Source of the DNA: Corynebacterium senegalense
GTDB lineage: Bacteria; Actinomycetota; Actinomycetes; Mycobacteriales; Mycobacteriaceae
Direction of reading: 5' to 3'
Assembly (NCBI RefSeq): GCF_900411315.1
Contig: NZ_LS990887.1
Span: 1,512,197 to 1,552,755 of the forward strand
Length of the DNA stretch: 40,559 nt
Each line of letters starts with the position of its first letter. Position 1 is the first letter of the stretch. The notes under the pieces are model-generated. The model was not told where the DNA came from, did no database searches, and worked only from the letters and a program-made list of their open reading frames with translations. A program made the position numbers and the translations under genes. Positions 27,824-35,740 of this stretch are shown in pieces.

Positions 27824-29320
27824 GTGAGCACCGCCGCTGAATTCCCCTTCCTGGTACGCGCGTCCGATCTCGTCGGGTGCCGCTACCGGCTTCGCCAACG
27901 CCTCGCCCACCCGGATGTGCCCCAGCTGCCCGACGCGGTGGCCCGCCAGCCGCAGATCGACGCCGCACGGGCGGCGGTGTTCTCCTCCCTCCCCGTCAGG
28001 CGCGCGCTTGGCGACGGCAGCTCCCGCCGCTTCCTCCGAATCGATCTCGACCCCGCCCTGCCCGAGGCCGCGGAGCTGGAGACCCGCGCCGCGATGGGAC
28101 GGGGAGCGGACCTGATCACCAACGCGGTGCTCAGCGGTGAGGTGGCCGGGGTAAGGGTCGTGGCGGAGATCGACATCCTCGCCCGCGCGGAGGGCGGCTA
28201 CCTGCCGGTGATGATCTCCAACCACCGCGTCGCAAGGGCGGCGGAGGTCGCGCCGGGCGCGGGCGCGCGGTTCATCCACACCGGCCGGCTCGGCTTGGGC
28301 GCGGTCGTGGAGGCGCGGGCGCGGCTGCGCCACCACACCGTCGACGGCTACCGCCTGGCCCTGGCGCACGTGCTGCTCGGGGAGCGCTCGGCGGGTCTCG
28401 GCGGGGTCATCGGCCAGGACCGGGAGCGCGCCTACCTAGTCAATCCCGAGCGCTACGTTGCCCCTCTGTTCGCCGCGCTCGTCGCCCCCACCCCGGAGGA
28501 ACCGCGGCGGCTGAAGCAGTGCGCCTCCTGCCGCTTCTGGCCGCTGTGCGAGCCGCGGCTGCGCGAGCTCGATGAGATTTCCCTGCTCCTGCCGGGCGGG
28601 CGCGCCGACGCCTACCGGGAGCGCGGCATCGCCACGGTGCAGCAGCTCATCGACGCCAACCTCGGCGAGCCCTCGCGGGTGGCGCAGGCCTGGCGCGAGG
28701 GCATCCCGGTGCTCAAGCGGCGCGGTGCGGCTGCGGTGCCCCGGGCCGACGTGGAGGTGGACGTGGACATGGAGGCCTACCTCGACCAGGGCGCCTACCT
28801 GTGGGGCGCCTTCGACGGGGAGACGTACCGGCCCTTCGTGGTGTGGGAGGACGTCGGCGGGGCTGCCGAGGAGGAGAACTTCGCGGCGTTCTGGTCGTGG
28901 CTCATGGGGGTGCGCGACGCGGCCCGGGCGGAGGGCCGGACGTTCCGGGCCTACTGCTACGCCGCAGGCGGCGAGAACCACTGGCTGAAGTCCTCGGCGA
29001 AGCGCTTCGGGGCTGTGTCCCTGGAGGAGGTGCAGCGCTTCATCGCCTCGGAGGAGTGGGTGGATGTATTCGCCTACGCGCGGCGCCACCTCGTGGGCAC
29101 GGACGGGCTGGGGCTGAAGGTGCTTGGGCCGGTGGCGGGGTTCGAGTGGGAGGACGACGACGTCGACGGGGAGCGCTCCGTTGCTCTGCGCCTGGCGGCG
29201 CGCCGCGGCGACGAGGCGGCCCGGGAGACGCTGCTGCGCTACAACGAGGACGACTGCCGCGGCACCCGCGCGGTGCGGGACTTCCTGGACGCCGGCGCGC
29301 CGGGCGTGCCGGAGATCTAG
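27824..29320 (+). CDS. TM0106-type RecB-like nuclease with RNase H-like domain
   Basis: The product is 498 aa. The N-terminal half is a PD-(D/E)XK RecB-like domain with an iron-sulfur pattern: Cys19 (LVGCRYRLR) and CASCRFWPLC near residue 235, as in Cas4/AddB proteins. The active-site strands VVAEIDIL and YLPVMISNHRV keep the Asp but lack the usual E-x-K. The C-terminal half is RNase H-like, with VDVDMEAYLDQGAYLWGAF and the ending LRYNEDDCRGTRAVRDFLDA. The GTG start has TAGGCT nine bases upstream and no ribosome binding site, so it may be leaderless. The role in DNA repair or degradation is inferred. Its stop shares CTAG with the convergent MFS gene. Confidence 0.82.
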   Translation: MSTAAEFPFLVRASDLVGCRYRLRQRLAHPDVPQLPDAVARQPQIDAARAAVFSSLPVRRALGDGSSRRFLRIDLDPALPEAAELETRAAMGRGADLITNAVLSGEVAGVRVVAEIDILARAEGGYLPVMISNHRVARAAEVAPGAGARFIHTGRLGLGAVVEARARLRHHTVDGYRLALAHVLLGERSAGLGGVIGQDRERAYLVNPERYVAPLFAALVAPTPEEPRRLKQCASCRFWPLCEPRLRELDEISLLLPGGRADAYRERGIATVQQLIDANLGEPSRVAQAWREGIPVLKRRGAAAVPRADVEVDVDMEAYLDQGAYLWGAFDGETYRPFVVWEDVGGAAEEENFAAFWSWLMGVRDAARAEGRTFRAYCYAAGGENHWLKSSAKRFGAVSLEEVQRFIASEEWVDVFAYARRHLVGTDGLGLKVLGPVAGFEWEDDDVDGERSVALRLAARRGDEAARETLLRYNEDDCRGTRAVRDFLDAGAPGVPEI

Positions 29321-30519
29321 CGCTTCCGGTGTTTCTCGGCCACCGCCAGCGCGGCGGCGACGGCGACGAGGAGGGCGAGCAGGCCGGCCAGCGCCACCAT
29401 GAACCCGCTCCAGGGCAAAGCCTCGAAGGCGGAGCCGGTCGCGGCGCCGAGGATCGACGAGCCCATGTAATAGCAGAACACGTACAGCGAGGAGGCCTCG
29501 GCGCGGTCGCGGTCGGGGATGTGGCCGACCCAGCCGGACGCGGTGGAGTGCATGGCGAAGAAGCTGGCGGTGAACACCAGCATGCCGGCCAGGGCCACCC
29601 AGAGGTTGGGGCTGGCGGTGACGAGCACGCCGACGAGCATGAGTGTCGCCGAGGCGAGCACGACTCGGCCGCGGCCGAAGCGGGACACGTAGGTGCCGGC
29701 CCGGGCGGAGGACCAGGTGCCGGAGAGGTACATGACGAAGACGAGGCCGGCCAGGGCGGGCGGCAGGCCGAAGTGGTCGATGGCGCGGTAGCCGAAGTAG
29801 TTGTACAGCGAGACGAACACGCCCATGCCCACGAAGGCGGTGGCGTACAGGCCCAGCAGGGGCGGGTTGCGCAGGTGGCGGGCCACGGCGCGGAACTCGT
29901 TGCTGAGCCGGATGCTCTCCTTGGGGGTGAAGTGGCGCTGCTTTGGCAGCAGCAGCGTGACCGCCACGGCCAGGGCCAGGGCGAACGCGGCGGTGGCGAA
30001 GAGCGCCCAGCGCCAGGAGGCGAACTCCAGGGTCGCGGCGGGGATGAGCCTGCCCGTCAGCCCGCCTATCGACGTCCCCGAAATGTACAGGCCCATCGCC
30101 CCCGCCAGGTCGCGCTCGTCGAGCTCCTCGGACAGCCACGCCATCGCGGTGGCGGGCGTGCCCGCGATCATCGCGCCCTGCAGGGCGCGCAGGGCGATGA
30201 GCTGGCCGGGCGTCTGCGCGAGGGGCAGAACGAGGCCGATGAGGGTGGCGGCCAGCGCCGAGATGATGATGATCCGCCCGCGGCCGTACTTCTCGGAGAG
30301 GATGGAGAAGGGCACGACGAACAGGGCGAGCGCGCCAGTGGCGGCGGAGACGGTCAGCGCCGCGGTGGGCGGGGGGATGCGCAGCTCGTCGGTGAGCGTG
30401 GGCAGAAGCGCCTGGGTGGCGTACAGCGAGTTGAAGATGGCCAGACCCACCGCCAGCATGGCCAGCTGCGCGCGGCGGAACTCCACCGTGCCTTTTCGGA
30501 TGCGTTTTTCGTCGCTCAT
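29317..30519 (-). CDS. MFS transporter, YnfM/efflux type
   Basis: The product is 400 aa with twelve helices. The N-half has ATQALLPTLTDELRIPP, loop SILSEKYGRGRIII and LRALQGAMIAGTPATAMAWL; the C-half has SRFGRGRVVLASATLM and ASGWVGHIPDRDRAEASSLY. This is the YnfM/arabinose-efflux-like branch of MFS, usually drug or metabolite exporters. The substrate is unknown. I use the ATG at 30519, preceded by AAAGGGTGGAG; a start nine codons earlier lacks such a site. It lies downstream of sodA but a terminator separates them. Confidence 0.85.
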   Translation of the reverse strand: MSDEKRIRKGTVEFRRAQLAMLAVGLAIFNSLYATQALLPTLTDELRIPPPTAALTVSAATGALALFVVPFSILSEKYGRGRIIIISALAATLIGLVLPLAQTPGQLIALRALQGAMIAGTPATAMAWLSEELDERDLAGAMGLYISGTSIGGLTGRLIPAATLEFASWRWALFATAAFALALAVAVTLLLPKQRHFTPKESIRLSNEFRAVARHLRNPPLLGLYATAFVGMGVFVSLYNYFGYRAIDHFGLPPALAGLVFVMYLSGTWSSARAGTYVSRFGRGRVVLASATLMLVGVLVTASPNLWVALAGMLVFTASFFAMHSTASGWVGHIPDRDRAEASSLYVFCYYMGSSILGAATGSAFEALPWSGFMVALAGLLALLVAVAAALAVAEKHRKR

Positions 30520-30548
30520 CTCCACCCTTTCGCCTCGTCGCGCCACGC

Positions 30549-30582
30549 AAAAAGCGAGGCCCCCGTCGCCGGAGAGCCCCGC
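30549..30582 (-). terminator. Terminator after sodA
   Basis: Read on the minus strand, an 11-bp stem with G-U pairs (outer GCG/CGC) runs into CTTTTT at 30549-30553. It lies between the sodA stop and the start of the MFS gene. Confidence 0.8.
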
Positions 30583-30602
30583 CTGGTGCGAGTTACGCGC
30601 GC

Positions 30603-31205
30603 TTACTTGGACGCTGCCGCGAGGCGCTCGTTGACGTCCTCCCAGTTAACAACGTTCCAGAAAGCCTTGGCGTAGTCGGCCTTCACGTTCTTGTACTGCA
30701 GGTAGTAGGCGTGCTCCCACATGTCGAGCATGAGCAGCGGGGTGAAGTCGACGGAGATGTTGCCCTGCTGGTCCGTCATCTGCTGGACGATGAGGCGGCC
30801 GGCGATGTGGTCGTAGCCGAGGACAGCCCAGCCGGAGCCCTGCAGGGAGGTGGCCACACCCTCGAAGTGGGCCTGGAACTTCTCGAAGGAGCCGAAGTCG
30901 CGGTCGATCGCGGCGGCGATCTCGCCGGTCGGGGCGCCGCCACCGTTCGGGCTCATGTTCTTCCAGAAGATGGAGTGGTTGGTGTGGCCGCCCAGGTTAA
31001 AGGCCAGGTTCTTGGACAGGGCGCGCAGCTTGTCCGGGTTGGCCTCGCCGTTGCGCTCCGCCTCAAGGGCCTCGAGGGCGGCGTTGGCGCCCTTAACGTA
31101 GGTGGCGTGGTGCTTGTCGTGGTGCAGCTCCATGATCTCGGCCGAGATGTGCGGCTCGAGGGCATCGTAAGCGTAGGGAAGGTCGGGAAGCTCGTAAACA
31201 GCCAT
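30603..31205 (-). CDS. sodA: Superoxide dismutase (Mn/Fe family)
   Basis: The product is 200 aa and starts [20 protein letters not shown]. Metal ligands are visible: His28 in MELHHDKHH, the His in [10 protein letters not shown], and Asp and His in [12 protein letters not shown]. The family lengths and DMWEHAYY signature are exact. It converts superoxide to peroxide and oxygen in the cytoplasm. Corynebacterial enzymes of this type use manganese, but the metal cannot be settled here. The start is the second of two close ATGs, at proper distance from AAAGGA. It is divergent from msrA, forming an oxidative-stress pair. Confidence 0.97.
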   Translation of the reverse strand: MAVYELPDLPYAYDALEPHISAEIMELHHDKHHATYVKGANAALEALEAERNGEANPDKLRALSKNLAFNLGGHTNHSIFWKNMSPNGGGAPTGEIAAAIDRDFGSFEKFQAHFEGVATSLQGSGWAVLGYDHIAGRLIVQQMTDQQGNISVDFTPLLMLDMWEHAYYLQYKNVKADYAKAFWNVVNWEDVNERLAAASK

Positions 31206-31245
31206 GACACTCATCCTTTCATCGGGATTTTGTTGAACGGGCCCC

Positions 31246-31273
31246 ATCATAGACCGATTTGCGATTCCTGCAA
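31246..31273 (-). promoter_or_regulatory. sodA promoter
   Basis: On the minus strand TTGCAG (31268-31273) and TATGAT (31246-31251) are 16 bases apart. TATGAT is a near-consensus -10, placing the transcript start about 35 bases before the sodA ATG. Confidence 0.7.
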
Positions 31274-31308
31274 CGACGTTAGTTTCGGTGGGGGAAGTAC
31301 GTTGCGAC

Positions 31309-31338
31309 GGGAATATTCCGGGCCTCCCGCGCGTTTAC
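31309..31338 (+). promoter_or_regulatory. SigH-type promoter of msrA
   Basis: GGGAATA (31309-31315), 17 bases, then GTTTAC (31333-31338). The -35 is exact for SigH and the -10 keeps the essential GTT. The predicted start falls on or next to the ATG at 31345, so the mRNA would be leaderless, and no Shine-Dalgarno is visible. I recall msrA being a SigH target in C. glutamicum. Confidence 0.6.
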
Positions 31339-31344
31339 AGCGGT

Positions 31345-31986
31345 ATGGGATTTCTTTTCGGACGCACGCCAGAGCTTGTCGACGCCACCAGCGCCCTCCC
31401 CGGACGCCCCACGCCCGTCCTGGCCGACCCGCGCCCCCACGCGGTCCTCGACACCCCGATCACGGGGCCGTGGCGCGAGGGGCAGAAGCGGCTGCTCATC
31501 GGGCTGGGCTGCTTCTGGGGCGTCGAGAAGCTCTACTGGCAGATCGACGGCGTGGAGTCGACCTCCGTCGGCTACGGCGGCGGCATCACCGAGAACCCGA
31601 CGTACCGCGAGGTGTGCTCAGGCGCGACGAACCACGTCGAGCTGGTCGAGGTGGTCTACGACCCGGAGAAGGTCAGCCTGAAGGAACTCGTGCGCGTCGG
31701 GCTCGAGGCGCACGACCCGACCCAGGGCTTCCGCCAGGGCAACGACGTGGGCACCCAGTACCGCTCCGCCTTCTACACCGACACCGAGGAGGAGGCCGAG
31801 CAGATCCGCGGCTGGATCGCCGAGTACGGCCGCCAGCTCCGCGAGGCCGGCTACGGGGAAATCACCACCGAGGTGCGCGCCGGGGCGGACTACTACCTCG
31901 CCGAGGACGAGCACCAGCAGTACCTGCACAAGGTGCCCGGCGGCTACTGCCCGCACCACTCGACGGGCATCGCCTGCGGGATCTGA
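31345..31986 (+). CDS. msrA: Peptide methionine sulfoxide reductase A
   Basis: The product is 213 aa from ATG 31345 (MGFLFGRTPELVDATSALPG). The catalytic Cys56 sits in GLGCFWGVEKLYW. Further family motifs are VGYGGGITENPTYREVCSG, HDPTQGFRQGNDVGTQYRSA and the C-terminal GYCPHHSTGIACGI, whose Cys pair can act as resolving cysteines with thioredoxin or mycothiol. MsrA repairs the S-epimer of methionine sulfoxide. The N-terminal 45 residues before the catalytic motif are typical for actinobacterial MsrA. It pairs divergently with sodA. Confidence 0.96.
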   Translation: MGFLFGRTPELVDATSALPGRPTPVLADPRPHAVLDTPITGPWREGQKRLLIGLGCFWGVEKLYWQIDGVESTSVGYGGGITENPTYREVCSGATNHVELVEVVYDPEKVSLKELVRVGLEAHDPTQGFRQGNDVGTQYRSAFYTDTEEEAEQIRGWIAEYGRQLREAGYGEITTEVRAGADYYLAEDEHQQYLHKVPGGYCPHHSTGIACGI

Positions 31987-32005
31987 TGGGGCTGGCTGGT
32001 ACCGG

Positions 32006-33922
32006 CTAGTAGCTGTACTTCGTGCGCCGCCCGCTCGCCGGGCGGCGCAGCTTCGTCGCGTCGCGGTGGATCCACAGGCTGATGCGGTGCAGGGTGGCGG
32101 GGGAGAAGTCCGAGCCCATCACCGCCGCCCAGTAGGACACCGTCTCGTCGTGGTAGTTGTGCCCGTGCGGGGAGGGGCAGTTCTGCGAGGTCAGCTGGTC
32201 GATGCCCACCTGCCAGAACGTGATGAAGGGCGCCCAGCGCATCGTGTCCGGCACGTCGAGGTGCTGGGCCGCAGGCGCCGGCACCCCGCGGGAGCCGGGC
32301 TCCTTCAGCCAGTCCGGGATGCGCCAGGCCAGCGACCAGTCCCACCACACCACCGGGTCGGAGGCGTGCTGGGCGAACACGGCGCGCGGGGACTCCCACT
32401 CGTGGGCGTAGGGCGCGCCCCTGTAGTCGTGGGCGAGGTGGTCGGCGGTGGCGCAGAAGCGGACGTTGCGCCCGCCATCAATGAGCGGGAGACGCTGCGG
32501 GCTGCCGACGTCGCGGTGGCGCGTCAGCTCGCCGTGGATGCGGGCGAAGCCGGGCGTTCCGGTGAACACCGCGCCGGTGATGCCGGTGAGGAAGTCGTCG
32601 ATGCTGTCGAAGGCGTCGGAGACCCCGTAGGCGCCGAGGGACTCCCCGCCGACGTAGAGGGAGGGGCGGGTCTCGGGGGGAAGTGTGTCGAGGCGGGCGC
32701 GGATGGCGTCGAGAAGCATGCGCGCGGAGCGCGTCGGGGACTCGCGGTCGGCCAGGTACGAGTAGGCCGAGGGCAGGTAGGAGTACTGGAGGGCGACGAT
32801 CGCGGTGTCGCCGCGGCCGATGAACTCGAAGCCGGAGGTGTGGAAGTCGTTGATCCAGCCGGTGCCCGCCGCGGACATCACCGCCAGGTGGGCGCGGTTC
32901 CACGCGCCGGTGCGGTCGAGCTCGGCGAGCGCCAGGCGCACCATGTCCTCGGTGGTGCGGCCCTCGCCCAGGCCGATGAAGATGCGGATGGGTTCGCGGG
33001 CGGGGTGGGCGTCGTCAAGCAGCAGCTCGATGTCGCGCCGCCGCGGGCCCCCGGCGACCACCGCGCGGCCCTGCCGGCCCATCGTCTCCCATGGCTCCAG
33101 CGAGGCGGGCGAGCCCGACCGCTCCGGCTCGCCCGGGCGCGGCGCGCCGAGCATGAACTCGCGGTCCAGCATCTCCGCGTTGCGGTAGACGCGGGAGAGG
33201 AAGTTGCGCAGCACGACACGGTCGGTGAACAGCAGCGACGCCGCGCCCACCCCGGCCACCGCCAGCGGCCACGAGGTCGGCGGCGGGAGGCGCCTGCCCA
33301 GCAGGAGGTTGAACAGGTCCACGCTCACCTGCAGCGCCTCCCCCACGGCGAGGATGGCGCCGTAGCCGAGGGTGCCCGCCGTGATCCCGCCGAGGGACTT
33401 GGCCAGACCGAACTCCTCGACGCCGCCAACCATCTGCACCTGCGCCGCATGGCGACGCCTCGCCAGCGCGTACGTCCCCACCGTCACCGCGCTCAGCCCC
33501 AGATGGAGCGCCGTGTTCGCGCCGCGCGTCCAGCGGGGCGCGTCCTGCAGCCGGGCGACGCGGCGAACGCCCCTGCTCAGCTCGCCAACCGCCGCTCCGA
33601 CCAGGTGCCCGGCGCCCTGGCAGATGGCCACGTTGGACGCCACCACCCACCAGTTGTGCGGCAGGAGCGAGGGCGAGATCGCCCCCCACGTGGCCACCTC
33701 CGCCCCGACCACGCCCGCGCCGAAGTTCGCCGGCAGGCGCCGCAGCCCGCCCATGCGGATCACCGGGGTGAGGTCGGCCCACACCTCCACCGCCGCGAGA
33801 GGCACGGCGAAGAGCCCGTGCCGGCTGAAGGTGTAGCGCCTGCGCGCCTTGACCACCGCCTGCCGCGGGCGGGCCGCAAACGGGCGCAGTGAGCGAAACC
33901 CAGCCAAGGACATGCAGCCCAT
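32006..33922 (-). CDS. Membrane alpha/beta-hydrolase family protein (DUF2319)
   Basis: The product is 638 aa. The N-terminal 260 residues hold about five or six hydrophobic segments. The C-terminal half is the alpha/beta-hydrolase-like DUF2319 domain: IRIFIGLGEGRTTEDMVRLA, INDFHTSGFEFIGRGDTAIV, the nucleophile elbow YVGGESLGAYG, and a late HGHNYHD that may supply the His. Members are found across Actinobacteria; a lipid esterase role is suspected but not shown here. Two in-frame ATGs (33922, 33913) are possible starts; I see no strong ribosome binding site. It is divergent from glpQ. Confidence 0.82.
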   Translation of the reverse strand: MGCMSLAGFRSLRPFAARPRQAVVKARRRYTFSRHGLFAVPLAAVEVWADLTPVIRMGGLRRLPANFGAGVVGAEVATWGAISPSLLPHNWWVVASNVAICQGAGHLVGAAVGELSRGVRRVARLQDAPRWTRGANTALHLGLSAVTVGTYALARRRHAAQVQMVGGVEEFGLAKSLGGITAGTLGYGAILAVGEALQVSVDLFNLLLGRRLPPPTSWPLAVAGVGAASLLFTDRVVLRNFLSRVYRNAEMLDREFMLGAPRPGEPERSGSPASLEPWETMGRQGRAVVAGGPRRRDIELLLDDAHPAREPIRIFIGLGEGRTTEDMVRLALAELDRTGAWNRAHLAVMSAAGTGWINDFHTSGFEFIGRGDTAIVALQYSYLPSAYSYLADRESPTRSARMLLDAIRARLDTLPPETRPSLYVGGESLGAYGVSDAFDSIDDFLTGITGAVFTGTPGFARIHGELTRHRDVGSPQRLPLIDGGRNVRFCATADHLAHDYRGAPYAHEWESPRAVFAQHASDPVVWWDWSLAWRIPDWLKEPGSRGVPAPAAQHLDVPDTMRWAPFITFWQVGIDQLTSQNCPSPHGHNYHDETVSYWAAVMGSDFSPATLHRISLWIHRDATKLRRPASGRRTKYSY

Positions 33923-34001
33923 TGTTACAAACGGGGCCCGTCCGCGCAGGGTTAATTCCAGCGGTCGCGGAAGCCGCGAAGTGGTTGTAGGTTATGCAGA
34001 C

Positions 34002-34814
34002 GTGACGACACTGCTGGGTAGCAACGAGGGCAGCAACGCAGGCAACGGCAAGACGGGATCGCGCACCGGGACAAAGATCGTCGCTCACCGGGGCGCGTCG
34101 GGGCTCTACCCCGAGCTCACCTTCGCGGCTTTTGACGCCGCACTGCGGATGGACATCCACGGCATCGAGTGCGACGTGCGGCTCACCCGCGACGGCAAGG
34201 TCGTCGTCTTCCACGACCCGGTGCTGGGGCGCACCTCCGACGGCGCCGGGCGCGTCTCGGCCACCGACTACGCGGACCTGCGCCGGCTCAACGTTGGCAC
34301 CGCGGAGAACCCGCAGCGCATCATGCGCCTCGAGGAGCTGCTCGAGCTCATGCAGGACTACCCGGACAAGCACATCTACATCGAGACGAAGCACCCCACC
34401 CGCTACGGCCCGGAGATCGACGAGCAGACCCTGCGCCTGCTCGCCTACGCGGGGCTGCGCCACTCGGAGCGCGTCCACCTCATCTCCTTCTCCCACCGCG
34501 CCATGCGCTACTTCACCCACTTCGCCCCCGAGCTCGAGACGTACTACCTGTTCCGCCTCCGAGAGAAGAAGTGGAACCGGGGCAACTGCATGCTCTCGCG
34601 CCCCTACGGCGTGGGGCCGGCGCTGAGCCACCTGCGGGCGCGCCGCCAGCTGCTCGGCTTCAAGGGCCTGAAGACGTACACCTGGACGGTCAACGACCCG
34701 AAGGACATGCTCTGGTGCCGAGACAACGGCGTCGACGTGTTCGCCACCGACATGCCGCACATCGCCGTGGAGACCTTCGCGCGCGCGGACGTGGGCGGCA
34801 GCACCCTCCGGTAA
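34002..34814 (+). CDS. glpQ: Glycerophosphodiester phosphodiesterase
   Basis: The product is 270 aa from GTG 34002. The GDPD catalytic pieces are present: VAHRGASGLYPE (His29), GIECDVRLTRDGKVVVFHDP (Glu-x-Asp metal ligands and second His), and later YIETKHP. It hydrolyses glycerophosphodiesters such as glycerophosphocholine to glycerol 3-phosphate and alcohol. No signal peptide is seen, so it is cytoplasmic. TAGGTT (33988-33993) lies eight bases before the GTG, so a leaderless transcript is likely; in-frame sequence upstream lacks similarity. It corresponds in position to glpQ1 of C. glutamicum, from memory. Confidence 0.9.
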   Translation: MTTLLGSNEGSNAGNGKTGSRTGTKIVAHRGASGLYPELTFAAFDAALRMDIHGIECDVRLTRDGKVVVFHDPVLGRTSDGAGRVSATDYADLRRLNVGTAENPQRIMRLEELLELMQDYPDKHIYIETKHPTRYGPEIDEQTLRLLAYAGLRHSERVHLISFSHRAMRYFTHFAPELETYYLFRLREKKWNRGNCMLSRPYGVGPALSHLRARRQLLGFKGLKTYTWTVNDPKDMLWCRDNGVDVFATDMPHIAVETFARADVGGSTLR

Positions 34815-34817
34815 CAT
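34812..34817 (+). promoter_or_regulatory. Candidate -10 of the DUF5926 gene inside the glpQ stop
   Basis: TAACAT begins with the TAA stop of glpQ and ends eight bases before the ATG at 34826. No Shine-Dalgarno is present, so the next gene may have its own leaderless transcript. Confidence 0.45.
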
Positions 34818-34825
34818 GTGGCCCC

Positions 34826-35740
34826 ATGGCCAAGAAGAACCGCAAGAAGCAGGATGACCTGCCCGAAGGCATGAGCCGCCGCCAGGCGAAGCTCGCCGCC
34901 CGCGCCGCCGAGCGCGAAGCATTCCAGAAAGACCCGCGCCCCTTCGGCGGGCTCGCCGCCGAGACCGATCTCATCGCGCTGCAGGAGTTCGTTCCCTCCG
35001 CGGTCGCCCAGTTCGAGATCAACGGCGAAACGGTCAACGTCGCCACCGTGCTGCCGGGCGCCGGGGCGGCGCTCGTGCGCGGCGAGGCCGAGGGCGGCGA
35101 GCGCTTCGTGGCGCTCCAGGTCGCCTCGCACTCACAGAACCCGGGCCGCGACCTCGCCTACGCGATCAACTGGGTGCTCAACGCCGCGCCGGGCGAGACC
35201 CTCCAGTCCACGGTCGCCGACGGCAGCCAGCCCGAGCTTTCCTCGCTTATCGACGCCACCGCGACGCCCACCATTACCGAGCACCAGGACTTCTCCTGGT
35301 GGTTCCCGGCCGGTGCGCAGATCCCGGCTGAGGTGCAGCAGGCCCTCGCCCGCGCCAACGACGCCGTCATCCCCTCCGTGCAGGTCCGCGCCGACGTGCC
35401 CGGGTCCGTCTGGTGGGTCAACCCTGGCGGCGGCAAGGCCCACATCCGCTGGGTCCGCCCGGAGGACAACGAGAACCAGATGCTAGCCGCCCTCGCCCGC
35501 ATCGCCGCCCGCGGCGGCCTCCACCTCGGGGAGGGCACCAAGTTCGCCGGCGCCTTCCGCACCCACGGCGTCGTCGTGCCCGTGTGGGACCTCGACCCGT
35601 CCGTCGAGCCGGATTCCTACGCCGATGCCCTCGCGGCCCTGAACAAGTACATCGAGACCGAGTACGCCAGCGACGCCCAGCTCAGCGCCGACGAGCGCAA
35701 GCAGCTGGACAACATCAAGTCCCGGCAGGTGACGATCTAG
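34826..35740 (+). CDS. DUF5926-family protein
   Basis: The product is 304 aa and begins MAKKNRKKQDDLPEGMSRRQ, with a lysine-rich head and the RRQAKLAARAAEREAFQKDP helix that I associate with the actinobacterial family DUF5926. The globular remainder (FGGLAAETDLIALQEFVPSA, then VATVLPGAGAALVRGE, then DFSWWFPAGAQIPAEVQQAL) has no recognisable catalytic motif, signal peptide or membrane helix. The function is unknown; conservation in actinobacteria and the basic head suggest a nucleic-acid or ribosome-associated role, which is inference. Its stop shares CTAG with the convergent hutI. Confidence 0.82.
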   Translation: MAKKNRKKQDDLPEGMSRRQAKLAARAAEREAFQKDPRPFGGLAAETDLIALQEFVPSAVAQFEINGETVNVATVLPGAGAALVRGEAEGGERFVALQVASHSQNPGRDLAYAINWVLNAAPGETLQSTVADGSQPELSSLIDATATPTITEHQDFSWWFPAGAQIPAEVQQALARANDAVIPSVQVRADVPGSVWWVNPGGGKAHIRWVRPEDNENQMLAALARIAARGGLHLGEGTKFAGAFRTHGVVVPVWDLDPSVEPDSYADALAALNKYIETEYASDAQLSADERKQLDNIKSRQVTI

